A stretch of DNA of 64,000 nt from Eurosta solidaginis (taxonomy: Eukaryota > Arthropoda > Insecta > Diptera > Tephritidae): positions 13,720,314-13,784,313 of the forward strand of contig NC_090319.1 of assembly GCF_040869045.1 (NCBI RefSeq). The letters run 5' to 3'. The notes under the pieces are model-generated. The model had not been told where the DNA came from. It saw nothing but the letters and a program-made list of their open reading frames with translations, and ran no database searches. The translations under genes were made by a program, and so were the position numbers. Shown piece after piece: positions 21,787 through 34,740 of this stretch (its first letter is position 1; each line of letters starts with the position of its first letter).

Positions 21787-22250
21787 ACTTTTAAATTACC
21801 TTCTATTAAAAGTGGGCGGTGCCACGCCCATTGTCCAAAATTTTACAAATTTACTATTCTGCGTGATAAGTTCAACTCACCTACCAAGTTTCATCGCTTT
21901 ATTCGTCTTTGGTAATGAATTATCGCACTTTTTCGGTTTTTCGAAATTTTCGATATCGAAAAAGTGGGCGTGGTTATAGTGCGATATTGTTCGTTTTAAA
22001 TGGCGATCTGAGATGAGTGCTCAGGAACCTACATACCAAATTTCATCAAGATACCTCAAAAATTACTCAAGTTATCGTGTTAACGGACGGACGGACGGAC
22101 GGACATGGCTCAATCAAATTTTTTTTCGATCCTGATGATTTTGATATGTGGAAGTCTATATCTATCTCGATTCCTTTATACCTGTACAACCAACCGTTAT
22201 CCTATCAAAGTTAATATACTCTGTGAGCTCTGCTTAACTGAGTATAAAAA

Positions 22251-23030
22251 GGATGCATGATGCGACATGATATTGCTATAGGGATACCTGAGAACTCAAC
22301 CATTTTCACCTAGGACAATTTTTTGACCCGGACTTTGTCGACTCCGAAAAAAAAATTATTTTCCGTCCCGGGATTTATAAGCAAATATGCATGATGCAAT
22401 AAACCAAACAGGTGAAGTCAATATTACAAAGTGTTGCTTCCTGACTTGTCTGCAATATTGTGCTTTTTCAGTATCACAAAAAAACTACATCCATGCATTT
22501 CTGAAACATGAAATAACATGGAGGAAAATAACGCGTGCGATCTGTATTTCCTTTCCTCAGCGGTCTTATTTCCCAATAAGGCGCGCTGGCATTTCATTTT
22601 AACGTTACTTATGTGGACGTTATTTGAATGTATCAGAATTAAGGAGCTCTTGAGAGGAAATGCCAAAGTTTTAGTCAACGGAACGGAGTGGCTGGATCTT
22701 CAGAGTATCTCATTGTTCACAACTAAGGAATATTGAAGCAAACCGTTGACGACAATGAGATGACTGACAATTTCGATCAAATTCACGAAGGTCTGAATGA
22801 ATGTCTCGAATACTCATTTTGGCCGAAACATTCAGTTGTGCATTTTTTTTTTTAATGGACGTTGTGGCAGCGCGCTGCCCTCAAGTGGCCCAATGAAACA
22901 AGGCTAATCCTGTTCACGCGATTTCTTTGATGGGCTACGGTTTGTCAAGCGTCGAGATCTGAGACTACGCAGCTACAGAAGATATATCGTCAGCCAAGCG
23001 TAATGCTTAAAGAGAACAGAATCAGTCGTT
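22251..23030. other. unrecognised DNA
   Basis: Mixed-composition sequence with a T run near 22845. Overlapping frames exist on both strands (about 22390-22740) but none shows a motif I recognise. Confidence 0.4.
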
Positions 23031-23560
23031 TTATACATTAATTATTTATTAAGAGTGGTGAGAACAGTCTTTTTTATAGAACAAAGGGAGTCCGAGATAT
23101 CAAATGTGTTTGAGTGAGAGTTATAATCTTGGCATAAACACCCAAAAGGTGCATTTAGTTCGAAATTCGTTCTACATTGCTTCAGCAGGAGAGGTTTGAA
23201 GTGTCCCGAAGTCCGAGAGGGAACACAAAAGCTCACCCCTTCAAAAGGAATGGGATTGAAATTGATCCATTTAAAAGTTTTGTCATAAATATTACACCAA
23301 GCATTTCCTTTCGAGTAGCATGAGTTGCAAGATTGATAAGCTTTAATCGATTAGTATTAGGTGGAAGATTATATAAAGAATCCAATTGAAAATTTCTTAA
23401 GGCAAATAGTAAAAATTGTTTTTGTGTAGATTCGAGACTGCCTGCATGGACTTGATAACGCGGATTCCAGATTACTGAGCCATATTCTAATATTGGCCTA
23501 ACTAATGGTGTAAACCAAAAAGTCAAATACCGCAAGAAATTCAAAAAAACTCAAACGTCT
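23030..23560 (-). pseudogene. Jockey-like LINE ORF2, C-terminal fragment
   Basis: Minus-strand frame 23544-23233 reads LVRPILEYGSVIWNPRY, ESTQKQFLLFALRNF, NRLKLINLATHATRKEMLGV, the conserved region after the RT palm in Jockey-clade elements (LVRPILEYGS, ESVQKQFLLFALR, RLKLI). The flanks are decayed. It lies head to head with the plus-strand Jockey remnant starting at 23560. Confidence 0.75.
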
Positions 23561-26085
23561 CTGTGGAAACAGCGAAAAAATTCCCATCAACTACCAAAAT
23601 TTTCGCGGCTTACAATCGAAATTAATTACAATTTTCTGAATACTTTTTTTTTTCTTCTCAAGTTATAGCTTTTAGTGAAACCTGTTTAAAAGCGAATAAT
23701 TTTAATTCTCAACTTTTCTCAAATAAATATCTAGTTTATCGGCGCGATCGTGAAGCTAGAGCAGGTGGTGTCCTAATTGCCGTTGACTCGAGCTTTTCAT
23801 CTGAGGCGCTGTTGCTGGAAAACTGACATTGAGTTCGTGGCAGTAAAGCTTGCTTTGCACAATCTCAATTTGCTGCAGTTCGCATATACCGCCACGGTCG
23901 GATATACGGGTTTATACTAGTTATTTGTCACTTGTACTCGTAATTGCGGAACAAAGATCGCCTAGTAGATCTTGGCGATTTCGTTTTCTCATCAGTTTAC
24001 CATCGAATCTACATTCTACGCTTGGGATAGTACCGGATCTTCTTCAACCTGCAATGCTCGTTCTTCAACCTGCAATGCTCGTTGTTCCCGTTGGATATGT
24101 TTTTCTAAGACGACCTTTAGTGCACTTAATGAATTGATTGCTGCTCATGACTGGTCGATTCTTTACGCGTGTGAAGATATAGAATCAGCGACTTCTTGAT
24201 GATTTCTTTAAAAGCTGTATTCTACTCCGTTATTCTAGTGTTGCCACGGGTAAACCGCCATGGTTCTCAAAGCAACTATTAAGACTGAATAATATTAAAG
24301 CTAGACTCTATAAGCGTTTTAAAAGATCTGAAAAATCTGCGAATTTTCTAAAATATTTATTGGCTCGCTCCGACTTTCATCGTCTGAACCAGCAAAGTTA
24401 TAAAGGCTAGTTATCCTGCCGTAATTACAACTTATTAACAACCCGACACATTTTTGCAATTTCGTTACTTTGAAAAGGAAAACTTCTGGTTTTCTATCTT
24501 AAAATTATTCAAACTTTCTCTAAAATCCACATCAGTCCCATCTATTTGGAAAAAAACGTTTATTATACCTTTGCAAATAAATGGTAGCAGGTCTAATATT
24601 GAGAACTACAGGGGCATAGCTAAGTTCTCAGGTAATTACATGCCAGCTTCAATATCTGTGTAGTTATTTAACGTCCCCATGCCAACATGGTTTTATGCGC
24701 CGGAGATCAACAACTAGCAACTTGCGTCAATTTCCGCCTTTCGTTCTAAATATATTTTAAATTGCAAAAAAAAAAAACCAATGTAATTTACATTGGCTTT
24801 AGTAAATCTTTTAACTCTGTTAGCCATGAGCTCTTAGTTCACAAACTTGATCTACTAGGTTTTCCTAAGCCTTTTTTAATTTAGATTGCATTACAAGTTA
24901 TCTTGAAAATAGGGCTCAACAAGTTTTGTTCAAAAACAATCTTTTGAAGTCGATTGATGTAATTTCTGGCGTGCACCAGGGTAGCCATTTGGGCCAATTA
25001 CGTTTTATCCGTAATGACTTACCACATGTTATCTTCCCTACTACAGCTTTTACGTCTTACATCTACCTGCCCTCAAACTCGTGGTGTTTTTCGTAGCTTT
25101 AGGCCGATCTGGACTCATTGCAAAGATGGTAAAGAGCAAATGTACTTCTTCCTTTATATAATCGCTCAAATTACAATCAGTGTCTAACAAACCGCAGACT
25201 TACTTACCCCAGCGGGTTGGGGCGTTTAGAATGTACCCGCGGCAGGTATGCCTGTCTTAAAAGGCGACCAAAATACCAAATTGATTCAAGTGGTTGCCAG
25301 CGCAATATATAGATTCTGCAACCCAATTGTCAAACTCACCTACCCGTGGAGAAGCCTGTTTCTTTAACAGCCGAGGCTCTGGCGATCATAAATTGATTTT
25401 GGATATAGGAGGTGGAAGGGCGGTATGGCCTAGAAGGTTTCTTGTGATCATACCAAATCGTTCCCGAGATGGTCGGGCTAGTACCTTAATGGTGATTGTT
25501 ACCGGAACGTACCGGATCTGCATCCGTCAAAGGAACATCAACATCGATAATACTCCTCAAGACCTTCGGGGAGTATCCTTATCGCTACAACAACAACAAG
25601 AACAACAGCAAATTTACTTTTCACCGAGTCAAGCCGGTTCTGAGATACTATATCTGTTTAACTGATCTAGGCGAAACTAAGTTTTAAAGTACAAATCTCC
25701 ATTACTATAATTAACCGGTGTACTAGGATTTATCAAACGTTGGGCTAAATAGTTTGATGACCCTTATAATGTCCGTTCTCTTCTCGAGTATTATTTATGT
25801 GTTTGGTCTCCAACCTATCGAAATCATATAAATCGCATTTAGTCAGTCCAGAAACAGTTTTTAATTTTTGCACTACGAGGTCTCAAGTATTCATCTTCCA
25901 CCACACAGGAATGGGCTTCTTCTAATTAATTTGCCATCTCTAGAAAATCGTAAAGTATAACTCGGCGTTATGTTCATTCATAAGCTCATCATCGGCGTGA
26001 TTAATTCCTCTGACCTGATCAGTCGACTAAACTTTCTTGTTTGTGTTAGGACCACCAGACCGCAATTGATTGACTAATAATATCT
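23560..26085 (+). pseudogene. Jockey-like LINE remnant, endonuclease to C-terminus, with an insertion
   Basis: Successive broken frames give endonuclease-like sequence (VYRRDREARAGGVLIAVDSSF near 23740-23800), reverse transcriptase (SIWKKTFIIPL, SRSNIENYRGIAK near 24535-24620; YIGFSKSFNSVSHELLVHKLDLLGFP near 24785-24870; SGVHQGSHLGQL near 24965-25000), then, after a 25205-25675 insertion, the C-terminal region (LLEYYLCVWSP, SVQKQFLIFALRGLKY near 25780-25890). One decayed ORF2 in order. A 21-bp direct duplication (TTCTTCAACCTGCAATGCTC) lies at 24040-24082. Confidence 0.7.
25205..25675 (+). repeat. CAA-tailed dispersed repeat inserted in the Jockey remnant
   Basis: Runs from CCCCAGCGGGTTGGGGCGTT to the CAACAACAACAAGAACAACAGC tail near 25590-25610. 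It is the most complete copy of the family also at 7187-7560 (minus strand), and it separates reverse transcriptase from the C-terminal part of the LINE. Confidence 0.65.
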
Positions 26086-26099
26086 CCTCCCCTACCAAC

Positions 26100-26945
26100 T
26101 TTGCAATCCAAGTAATATGCGCTCCACCTTTATATTTTTACTTCTCATAAATATTTTTGCAATTTCTATGTCAAAATTGAAACATCAAAGTTTAGCAAGA
26201 ATATGTCTTTATATAATGATACATTTTTGGCTGATTTTTGTCCATTTATATAAAGGAAGTGCTGTAAATTTTTAGCTTCTAGCTCATCGAGAAGTTACCT
26301 AAAACCCGGTTTCAAATTTTCAATCCGTCCGCCACCTAACGGAATTTTTTTCTCCTTTTGTTCCTTTGTCACGGTGCCTTAACCTGTCTCTGAGGTTTAA
26401 AATCGATCTCAAAACACCAAATTTCCAAATTATTATCTAAATATTTCGATCCGTGCGCCACCTAAAGGAATTTTGTTCTCCTTTTCTTAAATTTTCTCGG
26501 CGTCTTATCCTATCTCTGAAGTTTTACAGTTGTAGCTCAATGAGAACTTTCATAAAAATCAATCCCAAAATTTCCTCCGTTTCGTACGATTTTTCTAAAC
26601 ATCTCATCCCGTGCGCCACCTAGCGAATATTTTTGTATCGTGTCATCGGCTGTCATCGACCTCTGAATTAAGTTTGAAATTTGAAGTTTCTAGCTCATCG
26701 AGAAGTTACTTAAAAGCTGGTTTGAAAAATTTCAAATTATTATCTAATTACTTCGATCCGTGCACCACCTAACGGATTTTTTTTTCTTTTGCTGCATTGT
26801 CACGTTTTCTAACATATGTGTAAAGTTTCACGTTTGTAGCTCAATGAGAAGTTACTTAAAAATCGATTGCCAGATTTGTATGAAAAGCGGACAAACATTC
26901 AACCGACCTAATATGAAGGAAGTAAAATCAATAATTTTTATGTAA
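26100..26945 (+). repeat. tandem GCGCCACCTAGCGG-type modules
   Basis: CGATCCGTGCGCCACCTAACGG or a variant occurs near 26321, 26447, 26605 and 26754 (spacing about 126, 157 and 150 bp), each followed by TTGTCAC or a relative and by TAGCTCATCGAGAAGTTACT. The same module occurs singly in both arms of the foldback element at 54590-56300. Confidence 0.7.
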
Positions 26946-28270
26946 ATGTATGTAAATAGGCTTAGGCTGGTGTGCTGTTTGAGAAGGCAAATCTTCTAGG
27001 CGAACTATCGCCAAGCGAAATTTAATGCGTGTCAATATTATGGCTCGGCTTTGATCGATTCTTTCTATGGCTTTTCTTCTTTCAGTCGATTCACATATAC
27101 ATAGTACATAAGAAATATCTCTCCTTAGAATATTTTCAAATGAGAGCTGTAGCGTGCTCAGAAACTATTTTATTTATGAGTTATTAAAAAGCACAGCTGG
27201 GTATATAATGCAGTTCGTCAACTGAACTTGTACGTTCTTACATGTTCCCTTATTAAGTTCGCAAAGGCTCGATTTGTTAATTTTGTAATTGGGCTGCGCC
27301 GACAGTGGGCAATTGTGTAGTAGGTTTAGTCAGTCGGTAGAGATACGCGTTTAGAGTTGCATGCATAAAAAAAACAGAAACAATAAAAATGCTCCCAATG
27401 CACAAGATTATTCCACACACTTAACGCGCATTACAATATATTCTGGATAACAACAACAAAATCTCAACAAGCGACAATGACGGACACAATCAGCAAACAC
27501 ATGTAATACATTGAATTGGTAATTATTTAACAACAACAAAATTTGATTAACTGAACTACTTTCATGCCATTGAGTAGCATGCCTAAATGTGTAGTTGTAG
27601 TTGTAGTCATGTACGAGTATCTACGTGCGCCCCCCAAAACTTTTTTTTGGATCTTTTTATTTTTTCACTTTTTTTGTTATAACTTCTATTTTGTACACTT
27701 ATTTATTTAGTAGTTGTTAGGCAGAGTAAGTTCTTGACGCGTTCACCGTTCGTGGTCATCTGAAACCGATCGAGCAGCTGTGCCGTATGTTAAAGGCAGA
27801 AGGCGATGCCGGAGTCAGCCAGTCAAAGCCAAAGTTAGAGCAGCTAAAAACCAAAGTCACAAAACGATGCAGCACACAAAAACAGCAACAACAACAACAA
27901 CAGCAATGATAATCCAATCCCCACATCGACTTCGATTACGACTGCGACTGCGACTTCGACTCTGCTGCGCCAATGAATCCAAATTCAAATCCATTTTGCA
28001 CAACTATGTTTGAGTACAGCGAGTGAAATTTTATTGCTTCAGCATCGGGAAAAAGGAGTGTAAATCTTGAACATGTAAGAAAGACTGAAATGCGGCTGAA
28101 ATTTAACATTATATACCCCGCTGTACGTTGGCTCAAATAGCGTAGGGGTTGAAGCGTCATAGACATGAGCCTACAACTCTTGTCATGTATAAATTTAGCT
28201 TTCGTGCTATATCGTATACTAGCGGCCCCGGCAGCCGTTGTCCGGTCTGAACTTTGGTTTTCTTGCAAAG
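26946..28270. other. gene-poor region; possible 5' exon DNA, not proven
   Basis: Contains TATATAA near 27203, GTTTAGTCAGTC near 27326, CAACAACAAC runs, and a plus-strand frame 27780-28013 whose C-terminal half is a translated CGACTGCGACTT repeat. Composition from 27730 to 28010 resembles a fly 5' UTR, but no splice or coding evidence supports a gene. Confidence 0.3.
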
Positions 28271-28279
28271 TTTTAGAAG

Positions 28280-28670
28280 AATTTGTATCGGTTTTTTACC
28301 CGTTGGCGGTATAGCAAGCTAAGTGCTGGCAGCCAATTATCACTTCTGATAACTGAAACGCCATCTACATAGGCCGTGAGTTTGACTGGTACCGTGTCGA
28401 AGCGTCTTAGCAGTTGGTTGATGGCCAGCGTTCACAGCAGAGGTGCTGGCGAGGCCACGAAATCAAGCTTTCTATGTACCAAATTTGATGCACAAAAGGT
28501 GTTCTTCTCTGAACCCGTCTATGGAAATAGTAAAAGGGGGAGACCCCTAGGGAAGGAACAGTTGGAAAACGATATGAGCTCCTTTCGTGTCTCGTTATTA
28601 AATAAAGGCACAACGCTTACTTTTGATGAAAGGCTTTCCTACAAAATTGTGCTGCCTAAATTTTGAAATT
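28280..28670 (+). pseudogene. RTE-like LINE C-terminal fragment
   Basis: The frame includes KVFFSEPVYGNSKRGRPLGKEQ, closely similar to the KVFLSEPAYGSMGRGRG stretch of the clearer LINE end at 56400-56890. The flanking sequence is unrecognised. Confidence 0.45.
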
Positions 28671-28853
28671 TTTTTCTCTCCATATCTCCTTCGCCTTCCC
28701 TTCCTGTGCTGCAGGTTTCTCACTCTTCCATATACTAACGCGAAACCTTGTTAGTATTCATATCCTTTTACCCATCGCTTATTCTTCAGTTGTGATCAAT
28801 CACGTTCTCTGATCTCAAAATAAGTGGTTTCGTGTATTTAAGAACTTCATTAC

Positions 28854-29819
28854 CAGTGTTGCCAGGTGATGCAAAAAAAAAGAAGCTAGATTGGCAAAAA
28901 AAAGGTTAGAAAAGGCTAAATTTAGAAAAAAAGAAGCAAAAAAAGGCCAGATATTTTTTGGTTAATTCATTAAATTTTTTTATATTTTAGTTTACACATT
29001 TGTAAATAAAAACTTATAAACATAACTTAAGCATAACTTCCTGTTTCAAAACATATCAGGCATATTTTCTTTGACTAGCACATGGAACTACTTTAAATGA
29101 TTGCATATGTGTATATACATAAAAAAAAATATTACAAACTAATTATTTATATAAAATATTCCCCGTCTGAAGAATCAGAAGGGCTTAAGTCTGGGTATAA
29201 AGTTTGGCTATTTACCATAGATATGAGATCATCGGCAATTTCAAAGTTTATATATTAAGCAGCGCATTAAGCATTTTAATTTTTAGTTTGTTCCTTAATT
29301 TAGTTTTCAGAATTTTCATGCCACTAAAAACTCTTTCAACCTCCGCGTTACTGAGTGGTAATACTAAAAAACTAAATATGAATTCGACAAGTTCTAAACA
29401 AGGAGGTTCGTTTAATGCATTTTTATGTAAATTCCATGGTGGAGTGTAGATTTTTCCATTGTATTGTTATAAGTTTTCGCCACTGCAGCTCTATTAATGC
29501 TATTTGACTTGAAGAATAACTATACTTCTCTTTTTCAAAGTAAGAAAATACATCTGGCTTTGAAATTTTCAACGAATTTTCAGCAGAAAAAGAATTAATC
29601 TTTTGTAGAGAACTCATATTATTAGGTATTAGGTGTTCACAGGAACTATTGAAATTATTTTATTTTAGAAATTTTTAAAAATACATTCGGAGTAAAAAAG
29701 GCTAGAAAAAAGTCACGAAGCTAAACACAAAATTTCGAGGCTAAAGGCAAAAAAAAAAGGCTAAATCTAGCCTCGAAAAGGCTAAATCTAGCCTCGAAAA
29801 GGCTAACCTGGCAACACTG
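28854..29819 (-). mobile_element. 966-bp hAT derivative with 8-bp target duplication
   Basis: Terminal inverted repeats CAGTGTTGCCAGGT at 28854 and ACCTGGCAACACTG at 29819. Target duplication TTCATTAC at 28846-28853 and 29820-29827, the 8 bp typical of hAT. On the minus strand near 29270-29350 the translation LPLSNAEVERVFSGMKILKT is the hAT C-terminal dimerisation domain. Only this end of the transposase remains, so it is an internally deleted, non-autonomous copy. Repeated AAAGGCTAAATCTAGCCTCG units lie just inside the right end. Confidence 0.92.
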
Positions 29820-29827
29820 TTCATTAC

Positions 29828-31400
29828 TTCTGCCAACTTTTTAGCTTAAGGCGTTCGTAACAGCCGAAGATAAGTTTCCATTACATTTTAATATGTATGT
29901 TACTCATACGCCAAGGCACACCGTAGTCGATTTGCATTCGCTAGCTGCGGAAAATTTAATTTTTACAGTTGAATAAAGCAGAAACTCTTATTTTATATCG
30001 ATAACAGATAGTTCAATTGTTATGAAGTCTTGAAATATAAACATTTAAAATTTAATAATTCATGAAATATGAAAGACTTCAAAGAAGAAATAATTTGTTC
30101 TAAAATTGCAAATAAGAAATAATAAAAAAATATTTGTTATTCGGAAAAATAATATTTTTTAGACTTAGAAATATTTGTATTTTCCTCGAATAGGGAAAAA
30201 ACATTTTAATTGAGAAAAATATTTAATTTTAGCTGTAAGAAAGATTTTATTTCGAATTTTGAAAAAAAAACTTAATTAATTCTTAGATTTAAAATAAAAA
30301 TAAAATATAGTTCTTCAGGAAAAAAAATTATATTCCTAGATATTTCCCGACGTACTTTATAAAAATTATTAACTTAAAAAAGTACAGTTTTAAAAACAAA
30401 AAAATTTGTCTTGTATTTTTTTCCAGCTCAAAAAAAAAGATAAAGTTAATTAAAAAAAAACAATTTTTTCAAATTTTTCAGAACCATTTTCTTAGTTATT
30501 CCTTTTTCATTTTTTGTTTAAGAAACATTTTCATTATTCATACATTTTTCCGAAATTTGAGATATTGTTAATTTATAAGGAAATTTCTGAGTAAACATTT
30601 TTTAGAAAATGTTTAATAATTCTCACACTATGTATATTCAATAAAATAAGATGTTTGAGTTTCTAAAAACATTCTAATACTTCTTGGATATTTTCCGAAC
30701 TCCAAATAAAAAAAAAATTGTTCGAAAAAAACCAAATTAAGAAAAAAATTGTTTTTTAGTTTATAGTAACATTTTAATCGAATTTCGAAAAAGAAAACCA
30801 TTTAAATAATCCTTAGATTTTTTTCAGACTTTCTAGCTCAAAGGCAATTTTTATTAATAAATACTTTTTTCAGAATGCTGATTTTTACGAAAGTTGTTAA
30901 TTAGAAAAGAAATTTCCAAGCTTCAGAAAAAAACTGTTTATATATATATATTTTTTTTTTGTTTTTGGGAACATTTTAGTTCTAAGGTTCTTTCTCAAGT
31001 TTCAAAAATAAATATTTTGATTTAAAAAAGTTTTTTTTAGCTTTTAGAAACATTTTTATATTTCTTTTTTTATTAATAAATATTTTTTTCAGAAGTTTTA
31101 CTAATTCTAATTTTTTACCAAAGTTGTTAATTCGAAAAGAAATTTCCAATTTTTGAGGAAAAAACTGTTAATGTAATATCCTTTTTTTGTTCTTCGGTTC
31201 TTTCTCAAGTTGCAAAAATAAAAATTTTGATTGAAAAAACGTTTTTTAGTTGTTAGAAACATTTTAATAGTTCTTTGATTTCTTCCGAATTCAGGGAAAA
31301 ATTGCCAATTTAGATAAAAAATAATAGATTTTTGAAAAAAAAAATTTTTTTCATTGCACTAATTATACTTCTAAAGACAAACACAGCAAAATCATATCGT
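29828..31400. repeat. AT-rich low-complexity DNA
   Basis: Long A and T runs with recurring TTTTCCGAATT, GAAACATTTT and TTTTTTAGTT motifs, reading as a decayed AT minisatellite. No gene seen. Confidence 0.7.
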
Positions 31401-31899
31401 ATAAGCCGCAGCTAGGTATAAACGCACCTTTATGTATGTACATATATATATGTGTTTGTTCGCCAATGATCACAACTAAGGAAATGCTCGTTATTAAGAT
31501 ATCAGATCAATGGCGCTATGATCACTTTAATAGCGTAGCTCACGTACATACATACATACACACATACATACCTACATACGTTCAAATAGAAATGGAAATG
31601 AGTGAAAATTCAAGAAAGGAATACAAGAAAGGTAATGCAATGTTTTGGCTAAATACATACATACATACATGTAATTACTTTTATTCTTACATACGAAAGT
31701 GATGATAATGACAAAACGATTTATTCTACGCATCAGGTTTATATGGATTAATTGACCGTGATTCTTCAAGCAACTTAGATATTTTACGTGGCGATATATC
31801 AAGAACAGCAAAAACAATTAATAGCCAACATACTAAAATATACATAAATACATACATACATATGTACTTACATCCAGGCACACAATCGTCTTAAACAAA
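31401..31899. repeat. CATA-type microsatellites in non-coding DNA
   Basis: ACATACATACATAC-type runs at 31545-31575, 31657-31672 and 31838-31862. No gene recognised. Confidence 0.7.
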
Positions 31900-33798
31900 A
31901 CAAGTAAGGAAGGTTAAGTTCGGGTGTAACCGAACATTACATACTCAGTTGAGAGCCATAGTGACAACATAAGGGAAAATAACCATGTAGGAAAATGAAC
32001 CTAGGGAAACCCTGGAATGTGTTTGTATGACATGTGTATCAAATGAAAGGCATTTAATAGTATTTTATGAGGGAGTGGGCCATAGTTCTATAGGTGGTCG
32101 CCATTTAGGGATATCGCCATAAAGGTGGACCAGGGGTGACTCTAGAATGTGTTTGTACGATATGGGTATAAAATTAAAGGTATTAATGAGGGTTTTAAAA
32201 GGGAGTGGGCCTTAGTTCTATAGGTGGTAGCTTTTTCGAGATATCGCCATAAAGGTGGACCAGGGGTGACTCTAGAATGTGTTTGTACGATATGGGTATC
32301 AAATGAAAGGTGTTAATGAGTATTTTAAAAGGGCGTGCGGCTTAGTTCCATAGGTGGACGCCTTTTCGAGATATCGCCATAAAGGTGGACCAGGGGTGAC
32401 TCTAGAATGTGTTTGTACGATATTGGTATCAAATTAAAGGTATTAATGAAAATTTTAAAAGGGAGTGGTGGTAGTTGTATATGTGAAGGCGTTTTCCAGA
32501 TATCGACAAAAAGGTGGACCACGGTGACCAAGAACATCATCTGTTGGATACCGCTAATTTTTTTATATATGTAATACCTGCCAAGATTTCAACGGTTTTT
32601 TATTTCGCACTGCAGAACTTTTTCCTTTTCTTCTACTTAATATGGTAGGTGTCACAACCATTTTACAAAGTTTTTTCTAAAGTTATATTTCGCGTCAATA
32701 AACCAATCCAATTACCATGTTTCATCCCTTTTTTCGTATTTGAATTATGGCATTTTTTCATTTTTCGTAATTTTCGATATCGAAAAAGTGGGCGTGGTCA
32801 TAGTCGGATTTCGTTCATTTTTTATACCAAGATAAAGTGAGTTCAGATAAGTACGTGAACTAAGTTCAGTAAAGATATGTCGATTTTTGCTCAAGTTATC
32901 GTGTTAAGGGCCATGCGGAAGGACAGACAACCGATTTCGCCCATTTTCACAGAAAACAGTTATCGTCATAAAATCTACGCCCCTATCAAATTTCATAAGG
33001 ATTGGTAAATTTTTGTTCGACTTATGGCATTAAAAGTATCCTAGACAAATTAAATGAAAAAGGGCGGAGCCACGCCCATTTTGAAATTTTCTTTTATTTT
33101 TGTATTTTGTTGCACCATATCATTACTGGAGTTGAATGTTGACATAATTTACTTATATATTGTAAAGATATTAAATTTTTTGTTAAAATTTTACTCTAAT
33201 AAAAATTTTTTTTTATAGTGGGCGTGGTCCTTCTCCGGTTTTGCTAATTTTTATTAAGCGTACATATAGTAATAGGAGTAACGTTCCTGCCAAATTTCAC
33301 CATGATATCTTTAACGACTGCCAAATTACAGCTTGCAAAGTTTTAAATTACCTTCTTTTAAAAGTTGGCGGTGCCACGCCCATTGTCCAAAATTTCACTA
33401 ATTTTCTATTCTGCGTCATAAGTTCAATCCACCTACCAAGTTTCATCGCTTTATCTGTCTTTGGTAATTAATTATCGCACTTTTCCGGTTTTTCGAAATT
33501 TTAGATATCGAAAAAGTGGGCGTGGTTATAGTCCGATATCGTTCATTTTAAATAGCGATCTGAGATGAGTGCTCAGTAACCTACATACCAAATTTCATCA
33601 AGATACCTCAAAATTTACTCAAGTTATCGTGTTAACAGACGGACGGACGGACATGGCTCAATCAAAATTTTTTTCGATCCTGATGATTTTGATATATGGA
33701 AGTCTATATCTATCTCGATTCCTTTATACCTGTACAACCAACCGTTATCCAATCAAACTTAATATACTCTGTGAGCTCTGCTCAACTGAGTATAAAAA
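31900..33798 (+). mobile_element. ACAAGTAAGGAAGG repeat, copy D
   Basis: Standard start and AACTGAGTATAAAAA end. About five 130-bp units at 31980-32530, then the GTGGGCGTGG blocks. No coding capacity. Confidence 0.85.
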
Positions 33799-34740
33799 TG
33801 TAAAAATTATGTAGCATGTCCATTAAAAAAGGCAACAGCAGAAAAAGTAAGAAAGTAAAATAAAAAAAATTTTACTGCTACAGGTAAAAGAGAAAGAAGA
33901 AGATACGCCTGATGTATTACAGGTTCATTACTTCATTAATTAATTCAGTGTATGGGTAAATTTTGCAAAATAAAGTAAGAATTCGAAATTTCTATAAAAA
34001 CGTTGATACACATACATACATATGCACATACGAGAGCCATTCGATAAGGTGGTGATAATTTTTCAACATTTTTAATTTAATAAAAGTATTTTCTCATGTT
34101 CTACTAATTCTTGAATTTTTTCCCCATTTCGAAAAAAAATTTCAATTAAAAAATGTTTTTTTTTTCTGTCTCTTTTGAATAATTCTCTGATATCTTCCGA
34201 ATGTCGAAAAAACTGATAGTTTAGAAAACAAGTTCTCAGTTTTCAAAACATTTAATTAAATCAAAAAAACTCATTCGAAATAAAGGATAGAAAGGGAATG
34301 GGAAAAGTAGAAGGAAAAGTTAGTGTAAAGGAAACAGAAATAGGGAGAACAAGAAGTGTAAATATTATTACGATAATAATGTGGATGATTATAGTTATCT
34401 TATAAAAAAAAATAATGTAAAATGAATTAAAATAAAATGAAATACAGTAAAATATAAACTAGGAAAAAAATAAAATAAAGAAATATATAAATTAAATAAA
34501 TTAAAATAAAATAAAGAAATAAAATGAAACGAAAAAATAAAAAAACAAAATGATCTAAAATATAATAAAAAAAATTAAAAAAAATGAAATAAAATAAAAT
34601 AAGGTGAAAAATTTAATTTAGGTAAATAAAGAAGTCAAATAAAATTAATAATAATAAAAAATAATAAAAAAATAAAATAAGATAAATCCAAAAAAATTCG
34701 AATAAAATAAAATAAACAAATAAAGTAAAAAATATACAAA
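33799..34740. repeat. AT-rich DNA, AAAAT-type runs
   Basis: From 34380 onward the sequence is AAATAAAAT and relatives; before that, decayed A-rich DNA. No gene seen. Confidence 0.7.

Larger units (their letters stand above)
18773..22250 (+). mobile_element. ACAAGTAAGGAAGG repeat, copy C (expanded)
   Basis: Largest copy, 3.5 kb. It has the same start and end as copy A, but the 130-bp unit is amplified to about 14 copies (18890-20720), part of the middle (between GTGGGCGTG and TGAACTGAG, about 21020) is deleted, and a 235-bp retroposon is inserted at 21552-21786. Confidence 0.85.

Noticed and set aside
27780..28013. 77-codon Arg/Thr-rich plus-strand frame as a gene
   Set aside because: Half is a translated short repeat; no splice or similarity support.
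31436..31702. His/Thr/Tyr-rich frame
   Set aside because: Translation of CATA microsatellites.
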